A stretch of 64,000 bases of DNA from Acidisoma cellulosilyticum (GTDB lineage Bacteria > Pseudomonadota > Alphaproteobacteria > Acetobacterales > Acetobacteraceae): positions 186,001 through 250,000 of the forward strand of contig NZ_JAESVA010000004.1 of assembly GCF_020621385.1 (NCBI RefSeq), in the 5' to 3' direction. Of this stretch, positions 8,342 through 17,363 are shown one piece after another. The notes beneath the pieces were generated by a model, which saw nothing but the letters and a program-made list of their open reading frames with translations, did no database searches and was not told the DNA's origin. Position 1 is the stretch's first letter. Each line of letters begins with the position of its first letter. A program made the translations under genes and the position numbers.

Positions 8342-9880
8342 GTGACCGCAGCCAGCATAACTTTGCTTGGTACCTATAGCGAAGCCCTCGGCGACAGTTT
8401 GCTGATCGATGGTTCGGGGACCATTTACGGCACCGCGACCGGTGCCGACGGGCCAGCGATCTTTGCCTTCGCGGCCGGCAGTTTCACGACGCTCGGCATC
8501 TTCAACGACTATAGCACGACCGGCGGCGGTCCGACCGATGGCCTAGGCATCGACGGCGCGGGCAATGTTTACGCCACTACTTACTATGGCGGCCCGGCCA
8601 ATGGTGTCGCCGATGAGGTATCCCTCACCAGCCCGCTGACGGCCATCGCCTATTCACCTGGCATGCCCGAGGGGCCGCCCGTCGCTGATGCCGCGGGCGA
8701 TGTATTTTACGCGTCGGGCGGCAATACCATCTATGAGGTCAAGGCGGGTTCCGGTACGGCGACCGTCTTCGCCTCCGTCGCGACCAATGCCGATCTGACC
8801 ATCGGTGCCGACGGCACAATCTACGGCACCAATGACGCCGGCGCGTCCGGCTATGGTTCGGTTTTCGAAATCACGCCGGACGGGATTGTCACGACGCTGG
8901 TGAATTTTGATGTCGGCAACGGCCGTCTTCCCACGGGCAAGCTGGTTCTGGACGAAGCAGGCAATCTTTACGGCAACGCCAATAATCTTTTCGAGATCGC
9001 GGCAGGCACGCACGTCTTTACCCAGTTGGCGACGTTCAGCGATGGCGGTGCGTCCGAGATCAACCAGATCGCGGTCGATGCGGATGGCAATATTTACGGA
9101 ACGACGACACCGGCCGGTGCGACCTCAGGCGGGACCGTCTACGAATTGGCCGCAGGATCAGATAGCGTCACAACGCTGTTGGATAACGCGGACGGTATCC
9201 ATGGCCTGACGGCGGAGAGTGACGGAGATCTGCTCGGAACCGTCGGCGACGCGATTATGGAAGTTGTTCCGTGTTTCGTCACAGGGACTTTGATCGCAAC
9301 GCCTGACGGTGATCGCAGGGTTGAAACGCTTTGCATCGGTGACCCTGTCATCACTGCGGATGGTCGGATCGCGCCGATAAAATGGATTGGTTGGCGTGTC
9401 ATTCAACGGGATGACGCGAACGGCTACCGTTTTGCCGACGCACTTCAGGTTATGCCGATCCGCATCAAGGCGGGGGCTCTGGGCCCGAATAGCCCAAACC
9501 GGGACCTGCTTCTGTCTCCCTGCCACGCTGTCCTGATCAAGGATGTCCTGATTCAGGCGGGTGCCCTGGTGAATGGCGTTTCCATTCTTCGCGAGCATCA
9601 TATGGCCAGGACGTTTACTTATTACCATGTCGAACTGGCCGATCATGCGCTGATATTGGCGGAGGGCTTGCCGGCGGAAACCTTCGTCGACAACGTGCAT
9701 CGGATGGGTTTCGATAATTGGGCCGAGCATCAGGCGCTTTATCCAAATTGTGAGTCCATGATGGAGATGGAATTTCCGCGCGCCGCATCCATCCGCCAAG
9801 TGCCTGGCGCGATCCAGCATTATCTGATGGACCGGGCAAAGACCTGTTTCGGCCAGGCTGCGGAAACCATCGCTGCCTGA
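8342..9880 (+). CDS. seven-repeat protein with C-terminal Hint domain
   Basis: The 512-residue protein starts with GTG (AGGAG ribosome site nine bases upstream). Residues 1-310 hold about seven copies of a D-x-x-G-[NTD]-[IVL]-[YF]-[GA] motif (for example DADGNIYGT and GADGTIYGT), spaced roughly 40-50 residues apart. This looks like a seven-bladed propeller or an adhesin-like beta repeat. From about residue 315 comes a Hint_2-type domain: CFVTGTLIATPDG, then VITADG and IKWIGWR, ending near residue 480. Hint domains autoprocess at the leading Cys in inteins and hedgehog proteins. Hint_2 proteins of alphaproteobacteria are usually exported, but no N-terminal signal is visible here. The role is unknown. 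Confidence 0.75.
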   Translation: MTAASITLLGTYSEALGDSLLIDGSGTIYGTATGADGPAIFAFAAGSFTTLGIFNDYSTTGGGPTDGLGIDGAGNVYATTYYGGPANGVADEVSLTSPLTAIAYSPGMPEGPPVADAAGDVFYASGGNTIYEVKAGSGTATVFASVATNADLTIGADGTIYGTNDAGASGYGSVFEITPDGIVTTLVNFDVGNGRLPTGKLVLDEAGNLYGNANNLFEIAAGTHVFTQLATFSDGGASEINQIAVDADGNIYGTTTPAGATSGGTVYELAAGSDSVTTLLDNADGIHGLTAESDGDLLGTVGDAIMEVVPCFVTGTLIATPDGDRRVETLCIGDPVITADGRIAPIKWIGWRVIQRDDANGYRFADALQVMPIRIKAGALGPNSPNRDLLLSPCHAVLIKDVLIQAGALVNGVSILREHHMARTFTYYHVELADHALILAEGLPAETFVDNVHRMGFDNWAEHQALYPNCESMMEMEFPRAASIRQVPGAIQHYLMDRAKTCFGQAAETIAA

Positions 9881-9929
9881 AATGCCCTAGCGACCTTGCC
9901 GTCTATGTCTGCATTCGGGCGAGGCGAGT

Positions 9930-9955
9930 GGGCTTGCCTGTGATCGGGCAAGCCC
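9930..9955. terminator. bidirectional hairpin between convergent genes
   Basis: GGGCTTGCC (9930-9938) pairs perfectly with GGCAAGCCC (9947-9955) across an eight-base loop, between the convergent Hint and SDR genes. There is no T-run on either strand, so it is a stem without the classic tail. Confidence 0.5.
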
Positions 9956-9964
9956 GCACATGAC

Positions 9965-10855
9965 TCAGTCGAAGTAGCGCATGGCTTCAAGGTCAGAAAT
10001 CAGCCCGGGGCCGGTCGGGTGCCAGCCGAGAGTTGCGCGCGTCTGCGCGCTTGATGCCGGAAGATCCATGCCGACGAATAAGCCCAGCCAGCCGAAATGG
10101 GCTGGTGCGTCTTCGGCCGAGAGGGAGAGCACCGGCACGTTCAAGCCGCGCCCGACGACGGTCGCGATGTCACGCGCCGCGATGCCTTCTTCCGCGACGG
10201 CGTGATAGCGGGCGCCGGCCTCGCGCTTTTCCAGCGCCAGGACGTAAAGACGCGCGACGTCGCTGACATGGGCCGCCGGCCAGCGGTTGAGCCCTTCGCC
10301 GATATAGGCAGCGACCCCTTTCTGACGCGCCATCATGACATAGGGCGTCACCAGGCCTTGTTTGACCGGGTCATGGACCTGGGGCAGACGCATGACAGAG
10401 ACATTGACCCCGGCATCCAGCAAAGCCTGGCCTTCCTTTTCGGAGGCGACGCGGGGATTGGGATTATCCCAATTGACCACCGCTTCGGTCGCGGTTTGGC
10501 CGAGGCCAGCGCTGCCCATGCCGGTGCCGGAGGTGATGACCAGAGGCTTGCCAGTGCCTTTGAGCGCGGCGCCCATGGCGGCGATCACCCGCCGATCCTT
10601 CTCGCAATTGGCGACAAAGTTCGAAAAATCATGATCGAAGGCACAGTGGATGACGCCGTCCGATTGGGCGGCACCATGGGCAAGGCTGTCCGGGTCTTCC
10701 AATGTGCCGCGATAGGGTTCGGCGCCGGCGGCGATCAGCGCTTCCGCGCCAGCATCCGACCGCGTCAGGCCGAGGACCTGATGGCCGGCCTTGAGAAGTT
10801 CAGGGATGACGGCGGAACCGATGAAGCCGGTGGCGCCAGTGACGAATACGCGCAT
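9965..10855 (-). CDS. NAD(P)-dependent epimerase/reductase of the extended SDR family
   Basis: This 296-residue protein starts with the Rossmann motif VFVTGATGFIGSAV and keeps the later YV and KR-type segments of atypical extended SDRs (YbjT/NmrA-like or NAD-dependent epimerase). I start it at the ATG directly before RVFVTGATG rather than at an earlier codon 45 bases upstream, since the fold begins there. It is divergent from an XRE regulator that probably controls it. The substrate is unknown. Related proteins reduce aldehydes or act as redox sensors. Confidence 0.82.
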   Translation of the reverse strand: MRVFVTGATGFIGSAVIPELLKAGHQVLGLTRSDAGAEALIAAGAEPYRGTLEDPDSLAHGAAQSDGVIHCAFDHDFSNFVANCEKDRRVIAAMGAALKGTGKPLVITSGTGMGSAGLGQTATEAVVNWDNPNPRVASEKEGQALLDAGVNVSVMRLPQVHDPVKQGLVTPYVMMARQKGVAAYIGEGLNRWPAAHVSDVARLYVLALEKREAGARYHAVAEEGIAARDIATVVGRGLNVPVLSLSAEDAPAHFGWLGLFVGMDLPASSAQTRATLGWHPTGPGLISDLEAMRYFD

Positions 10856-10918
10856 GAGACGATCTCCGATTGATCCGAGCGGAGTATCGGCTAGAGTCAT
10901 ATCCTGTTAAAGTAGTGA

Positions 10919-10936
10919 CATTATCCTAGTATAATG
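10919..10936. promoter_or_regulatory. palindromic candidate operator between SDR and XRE genes
   Basis: CATTAT (10919-10924) and ATAATG (10931-10936) flank a CTAG centre, forming an 18-base palindrome with one mismatched pair. It lies in the A/T-rich gap between divergent genes, 17 bases before the XRE regulator's ATG. A binding site for that regulator is the natural reading. Confidence 0.5.
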
Positions 10937-10952
10937 ACCAATAGGATTGGGC

Positions 10953-11792
10953 ATGGCCGTCGAGACCGACAATCTGCTGGGCAGCTACCTCAAGGATCGC
11001 CGGACGCGGCTTGATCCGACCGCGCTGGGCTTTCCGGCGGCGCGTCGGCGGACCAAGGGGCTGCGGCGGGAGGAGGTCGCCCAGCGGGCCAATATCAGCC
11101 CGACCTGGTACACTTGGCTGGAGCAAGGGCGCGGCGGCGCGCCCTCGCCGGACGTGCTCAACCGGATCGCCAATGGTCTGATGCTGACCGAGCCCGAGCG
11201 TGAGCATCTGTTTCTGCTCGGTCTCGGTCGCCCGCCTGAGGTGCGCTACAAGGCGGTGGACGGCGTGACGCCGCGTCTGCAGCGCCTGATCGATAGTTTT
11301 GAGGTCAGCCCGACGATTATCAAAACCGCGCTGTGGGACATCGTCGCTTGGAATCCTGCGGCGACCATTTTGCTGACCGATTATAGCGCGCTGGTTCCGG
11401 GTCAGCGGAACATCCTGCGCCTCATCTTCGGCCATCCGGGTGTTCGTGCGGCGCAGGAAGACTGGACCAAGGTCGCCCGGTTCGCGGTCGGCGCGCTCAG
11501 GGCCGATGCCGCGCGCGCGGGTGCGGTTTCGGAAGTCGCGGCGCTTGTGGAAGAGCTCTGTCAGCTCAGCCCCGAATTCGAGGCGCTATGGCGCGACAAT
11601 GACGTGAGCAGTCATGGCGAGGGGATCAAGCGCTTGCACCATCCGATCCTTGGTCCGCTGGAGGTTGAATATTCGGCTTTTGCGGTCGACGGCCGCCCTG
11701 ACCTGTCCATGATCGTCTATAATCCGGTCAAGATCGCGGATGCGGATCGTATTCGCGCCCTCGTCAGAGCGAAAGCAGCGGCAGGATGCTAG
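10953..11792 (+). CDS. XRE-family regulator with MmyB-like ligand domain
   Basis: This 279-residue protein has an N-terminal helix-turn-helix (RREEVAQRANISPTWYTWLE, about residues 38-57) and a C-terminal MmyB-like domain (DIVAWNPAATILL) that in this family binds a small ligand such as a fatty acid. The ATG at 10953 has AGGA nine bases upstream and is preferred over an in-frame TTG six bases earlier. It faces an SDR reductase over a palindromic gap, a very common pairing in which the regulator represses the oxidoreductase. A secreted protein follows directly. Confidence 0.85.
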   Translation: MAVETDNLLGSYLKDRRTRLDPTALGFPAARRRTKGLRREEVAQRANISPTWYTWLEQGRGGAPSPDVLNRIANGLMLTEPEREHLFLLGLGRPPEVRYKAVDGVTPRLQRLIDSFEVSPTIIKTALWDIVAWNPAATILLTDYSALVPGQRNILRLIFGHPGVRAAQEDWTKVARFAVGALRADAARAGAVSEVAALVEELCQLSPEFEALWRDNDVSSHGEGIKRLHHPILGPLEVEYSAFAVDGRPDLSMIVYNPVKIADADRIRALVRAKAAAGC

Positions 11793-11793
11793 G

Positions 11794-12780
11794 ATGACAA
11801 TCATGACGGCGCGTCGGATTTGCGGCTTTGCGGCCAGCATTCTGCTCGGCCTGATGGCGGCCGTCAGCCCTGCGGCGGCGGCAGAGGTCGCGCTGCTCAA
11901 ACCCTTCGGCACCGTTTCCATCCATTCGCCTATCCAGCCGGTGCCGCCGGGCGGGCCATTGCCTTATACCGCCAGCGGCCCGGCAGCGAGTTGGGGTGTC
12001 GTCGCCTGGGATATTCCCGGTGGCGATCTGTCGGCCTTCACCTCCACGCAGGGCGGGGCCGGACCGATTTCGACCTCGCATGCGGCGGAGGCTACCGTCA
12101 GCGTCGCTCAATCGCCGGCCGACGGGCCGGTGATTTCCCTGTCACAGGACGGCGCGATACTGCCTTGCCAGACAGCCGGCGGCCAGCCGCGTGAATCCGA
12201 TCTGCTGCTGTCCCCCAATAGAGGGAACAATCATTTCGACGTCAGCGGCTATCTGTCGCAATCCCATGCTTATGCGCTGACGTCGCTCCATCATCTGACC
12301 GCAAGCGCGACCGTCTCCTACAGTGCCACGCCTTCGGCGAGGCCCGAGGTCTGCGGTGTCGCGCAGGGCAGCGCGCTGATGGCCGTCATCCTCAACAATC
12401 CTGTCCGCCATCAGACGCTGTTCTATCAGCTTGCTTTGACCCTCGTCTGCGGACCGCAGCCGGCGCCACGGCTCGCCTTTTGCGCGAAGATGCGAGCGGA
12501 GCCCTGGTCCAATTTCTTCTTCACGAAGAACCCTTTCGGGGTCGACGACAGATTGCCCCTGCTGGGCCAGGCCTTTCTGACGTCGGGGGAAACACGAACC
12601 ATTCACGTCGACCTGCTGCCAAGGCTGATCGGGTTTCTGCGTGCCGGTCCGCTGTCGCTCGATACCGATCCCAGCCATTGGACGATCGGCGGTTTCTATG
12701 CCGGCCAGGATATCTGGGGTGGCGTCAAGCTGACCACGCATTGGTCATCGGTCCAGCTTGTCGCGGATGTCGCCGACTGA
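11794..12780 (+). CDS. secreted protein of unknown function
   Basis: This 328-residue protein has a clear Sec signal: basic MTIMTARR, a hydrophobic core and a SPAAAAE cleavage area near residue 31. The ATG is one base after the XRE regulator's stop. An in-frame ATG nine bases later would also give the signal. The mature part has no domain I recognise. It is rich in Ser, Thr and Pro, with a DGPVISLSQDG segment, and has four Cys residues that could form two periplasmic disulfides. Close spacing suggests co-expression with the regulator. Confidence 0.7.
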   Translation: MTIMTARRICGFAASILLGLMAAVSPAAAAEVALLKPFGTVSIHSPIQPVPPGGPLPYTASGPAASWGVVAWDIPGGDLSAFTSTQGGAGPISTSHAAEATVSVAQSPADGPVISLSQDGAILPCQTAGGQPRESDLLLSPNRGNNHFDVSGYLSQSHAYALTSLHHLTASATVSYSATPSARPEVCGVAQGSALMAVILNNPVRHQTLFYQLALTLVCGPQPAPRLAFCAKMRAEPWSNFFFTKNPFGVDDRLPLLGQAFLTSGETRTIHVDLLPRLIGFLRAGPLSLDTDPSHWTIGGFYAGQDIWGGVKLTTHWSSVQLVADVAD

Positions 12781-12792
12781 CACAGGGATAGG

Positions 12793-14154
12793 TCAGCCGG
12801 CGCGGAACTTGCCGCTGTGCAGATCGGCCTCGATACTCTCCAGACTGCGGCCGCGGGTTTCCGGCACCAGCCGCCAGACGAAGGCGAAGGCGAGCAGATT
12901 GGCGAGGCCGAACAGCCAGAAGGCGCCGGCTGGGCCAAAGGCCGAGACGAGGCTGAGCGTCGTCAGCGAGATCAGCAGATCGAAGCTCCAATGCGATAGC
13001 GCCACCATGCTCATGCCCTTGCCGCGGACACCGAGCGGGAAGACTTCGGAGCCGACCAGCCAGATAGCGACGGAGATGGAACCGACGTTGAAAATCTCGT
13101 TGCCGAGAAGACCGCCGACCGCCAGCCAGCGCATAACGCCATGCGGCGTGCCACTGGTGAAGGCGAAGCCCAAGACCAGCAAGGAGAGTGCGGCGAAGGG
13201 CAGGAAGCGCAGCATCAGCTTGCGCCGGCCCCAGCGGTCCACCGCCCATATGCCGAAGGAGGTGCTGGCGACGATGGTGACGCCGACGGCCAGAGAGGTC
13301 AGCAGCGCGGCATTTTCACCGAAACCGGCGGACTTCAGAATGGTCGGCGCATAATAGATCACCGCATTGGTGCCGGTGATCTGGGAGAACATCGCGACCC
13401 CCATGCCGGCGATCAGCGCAGGACGCAGCCGCGGCGTGAAAAGCTCCGACCAGCTGCGTTCCGCATGGACGGTTTCCTCGATATCGTCGAGTTCCTTATC
13501 GACTTCCGCCGACGAACTGCGAACCCGCAGCAGCGTCTTCCGTGCGGCCTCCCGATTGCCGTTGAGGGACTGGAAGCGCGGGCTTTCCGGCAGCCAGAAC
13601 AGACCGACGAGCAGGATGATCGCCGGCACGATGCCGAGGAGAAACATCAACCGCCAGGCGCCGCTTGCCCCCAGCAGCCAGCCGACGATCGACGAGACAA
13701 GGATGCCGCCGACGATCGCAAGCTGGAAGAGCACGACCAGAGCGCCGCGCCGAGCGGCCGGCGCCAGTTCAGCGATATAGACGGGCACGATCTGCGAGGT
13801 TGCCCCGATCGCGAGACCCAGCACCAGGCGGGACAGCACAAGCACCGCGATGGAGCCTGCGGCGGCGGCGGTGATCGATCCCACGATAAAGACGATTGCG
13901 GCCGCAACGACAACCAGCCGGCGGCCGATCCGGTCGGAAATCGGCCCGGCCGCCATGCAGCCGACGAGGGCGCCGGCGACGATGGCGGAGGCGATCAGCT
14001 GTTTCGCGAGATTGCCGAGCTCTGCGCCATGGGGGTTGAGGTCATGTCCGATAAACAGCAGCGCGGCTGAGATAATGCCGGTGTCATAGCCAAAGAGAAG
14101 TCCACCCATCGCGGCGATTGCGGCGACAAAAACGACGAACCTGCTTCCGTCCAT
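12793..14154 (-). CDS. MFS sugar porter (XylE/GalP family)
   Basis: This 453-residue protein with 12 predicted membrane helices carries sugar-porter signatures: GYDTGIISAALLFI in helix 1, DRIGRR in the 2-3 loop, PESPRF after helix 6 and PETRGRSLESIE at the C-terminus. It should import a hexose or pentose with protons. I start it at the ATG that has GAGGG eight bases upstream, which drops seven residues from a longer alternative. It stands alone on its strand, between the secreted protein and the Msr genes. Confidence 0.88.
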   Translation of the reverse strand: MDGSRFVVFVAAIAAMGGLLFGYDTGIISAALLFIGHDLNPHGAELGNLAKQLIASAIVAGALVGCMAAGPISDRIGRRLVVVAAAIVFIVGSITAAAAGSIAVLVLSRLVLGLAIGATSQIVPVYIAELAPAARRGALVVLFQLAIVGGILVSSIVGWLLGASGAWRLMFLLGIVPAIILLVGLFWLPESPRFQSLNGNREAARKTLLRVRSSSAEVDKELDDIEETVHAERSWSELFTPRLRPALIAGMGVAMFSQITGTNAVIYYAPTILKSAGFGENAALLTSLAVGVTIVASTSFGIWAVDRWGRRKLMLRFLPFAALSLLVLGFAFTSGTPHGVMRWLAVGGLLGNEIFNVGSISVAIWLVGSEVFPLGVRGKGMSMVALSHWSFDLLISLTTLSLVSAFGPAGAFWLFGLANLLAFAFVWRLVPETRGRSLESIEADLHSGKFRAG

Positions 14155-14290
14155 ACTGACATCCCTCGACCACATTGCGTCTCAACGCCCTGCGATCACA
14201 TTTGGGATGGGTCATGAAATTTGCCATGGCCTGCCGTTGCCACGGAAGCGGGAGGCAGAACTGCAAGGCCGCGCGCGGCCCAGGCAAACA

Positions 14291-14325
14291 GGATGAGAGG
14301 TCCTTAGACGTTTGACCTCTCATCC
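14291..14325 (-). terminator. stem-loop after msrA
   Basis: GGATGAGAGGTC (14291-14302) and GACCTCTCATCC (14314-14325) form a perfect 12-bp stem with an 11-base loop, 12 bases after the msrA stop on the minus strand. Downstream on that strand is TGTTTG rather than a long T-run, so termination is likely but not certain. Confidence 0.6.
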
Positions 14326-14337
14326 AAAAGCGTCAGG

Positions 14338-15066
14338 TCAGGAGCTTTTAATGCCGGTCACAAGAATCGGCTGGGCAGAAAAATCGGTTGGGAAAAGCTT
14401 CTGCAGCGCACCAACCTTGGGCAGATCGAAGGTCGCGATATAGTCGCTGTCGGGATGCAGCGTCAGGTAGTTCTGATGATAACCCTCGGCCGGATAGAAG
14501 CCCGTATTCTGACCGACGATCGTCGCGACCGGCGCGGCGTAGGTCTTGGACTGGTTAAGCTGCGCGATATAGGCATGGGCGATCGCCGCCTGTTCCGGCG
14601 TCGTCGCGAAGATCTCGGACCGGTATTGCGAGCCTGTATCCGGGTATTGCTGGTTCACCTGGGTGGGGTCGGTCGCGACCGAGAAATAGATCTGAAGCAG
14701 CTTGCCGTAGGTGATGATCTTCGGGTCATAGGTGATGCGCACCGATTCCGCATGGCCCGTGGTGCCGGTGCTGACCGTCTCATACTGCGCATTGGCGGCG
14801 CTGCCACCGTCATAGCCGGACATCGCCTCCGTCACGCCATGGACATGCTGGAAGACGCCCTGGACGCCCCAGAAGCAGCCGCCAGCCAGAATCAGCGTTT
14901 CGGTGCCGGCAGCGCCAAGCTTTTCGTCCAGGCTGGGCGCCGGCACGATCTTGTTCAGCGCTTCCGCCTGGCTGCGGACGGCACCGAAGGTGAGCGCGCC
15001 TGCGGCCAGCACGACGGCAAGCCCGGCGGCGGAAGCGATGGCAGTCAGGCGGGAATGGCGAGGCAT
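14338..15066 (-). CDS. msrA: exported peptide methionine sulfoxide reductase MsrA
   Basis: This 242-residue protein has an N-terminal signal or anchor (hydrophobic residues 9-32) and then the MsrA domain with the catalytic GGCFWGVQGVFQ motif. Later family segments GYDGGSAANAQYE and GHAESVRITYD are intact. It reduces methionine-S-sulfoxide in proteins, here outside the cytoplasm. It follows msrB by 10 bases with an AAGGA ribosome site. No Cys is seen near the C-terminus, so recycling may depend on another thiol protein or on a different Cys arrangement. Confidence 0.92.
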   Translation of the reverse strand: MPRHSRLTAIASAAGLAVVLAAGALTFGAVRSQAEALNKIVPAPSLDEKLGAAGTETLILAGGCFWGVQGVFQHVHGVTEAMSGYDGGSAANAQYETVSTGTTGHAESVRITYDPKIITYGKLLQIYFSVATDPTQVNQQYPDTGSQYRSEIFATTPEQAAIAHAYIAQLNQSKTYAAPVATIVGQNTGFYPAEGYHQNYLTLHPDSDYIATFDLPKVGALQKLFPTDFSAQPILVTGIKSS

Positions 15067-15076
15067 GGTTTGATCC

Positions 15077-15568
15077 TTACGCCGAAGCGGTGAAGGTGAG
15101 GGCGACGCCGTTCATGCAGTAACGGAGGCCCGTCGGTTGCGGCCCGTCCGGAAAGACATGGCCCAGATGGCTGCCGCAGCGGCTGCAATGGATTTCCGTG
15201 CGTTCCATGCCGAAACTATTGTCGGAACTCTGGTCAATGCCTTTGGGCAAAGGCTGCCAGAAGCTGGGCCAGCCGGTATGGCTGTCGTATTTGGTGGCGG
15301 AGGAATAGACCGGCAGGGCGCAGCCGGCGCAGGCATAAATGCCCTTGCGCGTCTCGTAATCCAGTTTGCTGGAGAAGGGGGCTTCCGTGCCTTGCTGCCG
15401 CAGCACGGTATAGGCGGCCGGGCTTAGCATGGACCGCCACTCCGCATCGCTATGGCTGACGGGATAAACGGTCGCGCTGGCCTTGGCGGGATGGGAGCGA
15501 AGGCTTAGAAGCCCGCCCCCGGCGATGCCCAAACCCAGCAGTCCAAAAAGCTCGCGTCTCCTAGCCAT
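15077..15568 (-). CDS. msrB: exported peptide methionine sulfoxide reductase MsrB
   Basis: This 163-residue protein has a Tat-type leader (MARRRELFGLLGLGIAGGG) and then a complete MsrB domain. Two zinc CxxC pairs are present (CAGC and CSRC), with HTGWPSFWQP and the catalytic RYCMNG, where the usual RYCIN is slightly changed. It reduces methionine-R-sulfoxide. I prefer the ATG with GGGGAG seven bases upstream; another ATG lies two codons earlier. With msrA it forms a two-gene envelope repair operon. Confidence 0.92.
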   Translation of the reverse strand: MARRRELFGLLGLGIAGGGLLSLRSHPAKASATVYPVSHSDAEWRSMLSPAAYTVLRQQGTEAPFSSKLDYETRKGIYACAGCALPVYSSATKYDSHTGWPSFWQPLPKGIDQSSDNSFGMERTEIHCSRCGSHLGHVFPDGPQPTGLRYCMNGVALTFTASA

Positions 15569-15737
15569 GGTCATGCTCCCCTATGTGTCATCTCTCTATT
15601 CGGCGCCTGTGAGCGGCAGGTTACACCAGGGCGGCGGCTGATCCGATGAGGATCAAGATGTTGTGACACCAGCCCAAATCCGTCGATAGGGAGGTTTCGC
15701 ACTGCATTTGGGTTTTGCCGAAAAACACCCCTAGCTG

Positions 15738-15757
15738 ATAGGAGCGCTGGCTCCTAT
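15738..15757. promoter_or_regulatory. perfect inverted repeat before sensor kinase start
   Basis: ATAGGAGC (15738-15745) and GCTCCTAT (15750-15757) form a perfect 8-bp stem with a GCTG loop, ending nine bases before the probable TTG start of the kinase. The stem contains a GGAG that would otherwise be the best ribosome site. It could be an operator or a translation-controlling hairpin. Confidence 0.5.
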
Positions 15758-15766
15758 TGGGGCAAA

Positions 15767-17344
15767 TTGCCGCTTGCGACCGAGATCAAGCATTTGAAAC
15801 CACCGATTTATACCTTCGACGCTGACAGGCTTGCCGCGCTCGCCAATTACGCGATCCTGGATAGCCCGGCCGAGCCGGCCTTCGACGGCATCGTGCAACT
15901 TGCGGCGCAGATCTGCGAAACGCCGGTCTCTCTGGTCAGCCTGGTCGCCGATGACCGCCAGTGGTTCAAGGCCCGCGTCGGTTTCGCGCCCTGCGAGACC
16001 GACCTTAATCGATCGGTTTGCGCCCATGCGCTGGTCGAGCCTGACCTCCTCATTATTCCAGACCTGACGCAAGACCCTCGCAGCGAAGCCAATCCGCTGG
16101 TGACGGCAGATCCCTTCATTCGCTTCTATGCGGGTGCGCCTTTCCATGCCGTGACCGGGGAGGTGCTGGGCAGTCTCTGCGTGATCGATACCCAACCCCG
16201 GCCGGCCGGCTTGACCGCATTGCAGGCCGATGGCCTGCGGAATCTGGCCCGTCAGGTTTCGATCCTGCTCGACATGAGACGGGCGATCGCGGAGCGTGAT
16301 GTGCTGGCGGCAGAGCAGCGCGCGGCTGAAGCCCGCCGGCTCGCCTTGGCGCATCTGGGCGACAGGCTGAGGGAAATGTCGACATTGGCCGAGATGACCC
16401 GCCTGGCGGCGCGCATCGTGGGCGAGGCTTTGAGCCTGAGCCGCGTCGGCTTCCACGCGCTGGATGAAGGCGGCTTCTATCGGCCGGGCGAGGCAGACTG
16501 GATCGCGGAGGGCGAGACGGAACAAGGCCCTGTCGTTGATCCTGCGGATCTTCGGCAGAGCATTCTGCGCGGCAAGCCGCTCGTCACGCAGAATGCCTTG
16601 GCTTTGCATATGCCGGTGCGGGAGCGTGGGCATACGGTCGCCGTGCTGGTCGTGCAGGATCATCAGCCGAGGGACTGGTCGCCCGAGGTGCTGGCCTTCC
16701 TTCGCAATGTGACCGATCGGCTGGAAAGCGGCCTGGCACGGCTGAAGGCGGATGCCGAACAACAGGTCCTGAATCACGAACTCAGCCATCGGCTTAAAAA
16801 CACCTTCGCGATGATCCAGGCGATCGCAACGCAGACGTTGCGCGCCGTGCCGGATCAGGAGCCGATCGACGGTTTTTTGCGTCGATTGCATGCCCTGTCC
16901 GCAGCACATGATGTTCTGCTGCAGCAGAAATGGACTGCGGCCAGCATGACCGAAGTTGTCGAAAGCGTCATCAATCTGCTTGAGGATGGCACACGCTTCG
17001 ATATTGCGGGACCCGAAATCGTGATGGGACCGAAAGCCACGCTGTCACTGTCTTTGCTTCTTCACGAACTCACGACGAATGCGATGAAATACGGATCACT
17101 GTCTCGCGAGAGCGGAAGAATTGTCATGACTTGGCAGCTCGATAGCTCATCTAACGAGACGGAGCTTGCGTTGCATTGGCGTGAGTTGGGAGGGCCGCCG
17201 GCAGCGGAGCCGAGCCGTAGAGGTTTCGGGTCTCGGCTTATTCGGACGGGTCTTCTCGGTAATGGCGGCGTCAAACTGCATTACCTCACCTCAGGTTTTG
17301 AGGCTGAATTTCGAGCACCGCTCGCCCAGGTGCAGCTTTCCTAG
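15767..17344 (+). CDS. GAF-domain HWE-type sensor histidine kinase
   Basis: This protein of about 525 residues has an N-terminal GAF sensor domain (ALANYAILDSPAEPAFDGI to GSLCVIDTQPRPAGL, residues 20-165), a coiled linker and a second GAF-like stretch (190-330). The HWE kinase core follows: H-box NHELSHRLKNTFAM near residue 343, N-box LLHELTTNAMKYGSLS, and the family-defining W-R-E in HWRELGG. No membrane helix is present, so it is cytosolic. The reading frame is open from 15650 with no ATG. TTG at 15767 or 15794 are the possible starts. A response regulator follows 19 bases later and is its likely partner. Confidence 0.85.
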   Translation: MPLATEIKHLKPPIYTFDADRLAALANYAILDSPAEPAFDGIVQLAAQICETPVSLVSLVADDRQWFKARVGFAPCETDLNRSVCAHALVEPDLLIIPDLTQDPRSEANPLVTADPFIRFYAGAPFHAVTGEVLGSLCVIDTQPRPAGLTALQADGLRNLARQVSILLDMRRAIAERDVLAAEQRAAEARRLALAHLGDRLREMSTLAEMTRLAARIVGEALSLSRVGFHALDEGGFYRPGEADWIAEGETEQGPVVDPADLRQSILRGKPLVTQNALALHMPVRERGHTVAVLVVQDHQPRDWSPEVLAFLRNVTDRLESGLARLKADAEQQVLNHELSHRLKNTFAMIQAIATQTLRAVPDQEPIDGFLRRLHALSAAHDVLLQQKWTAASMTEVVESVINLLEDGTRFDIAGPEIVMGPKATLSLSLLLHELTTNAMKYGSLSRESGRIVMTWQLDSSSNETELALHWRELGGPPAAEPSRRGFGSRLIRTGLLGNGGVKLHYLTSGFEAEFRAPLAQVQLS

Positions 17345-17363
17345 GGTGACGGGAGCGATGAGC

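Noticed and set aside
11740-11793. Earlier in-frame start for the secreted protein
   Set aside because: It would add 18 charged residues before the signal peptide and lie inside the XRE gene; the ATG at 11794 starts a normal signal sequence.
15640-15654. Small GATCC/GGATC hairpin between msrB and the kinase
   Set aside because: Only five base pairs and no T-run; too weak to call a terminator.
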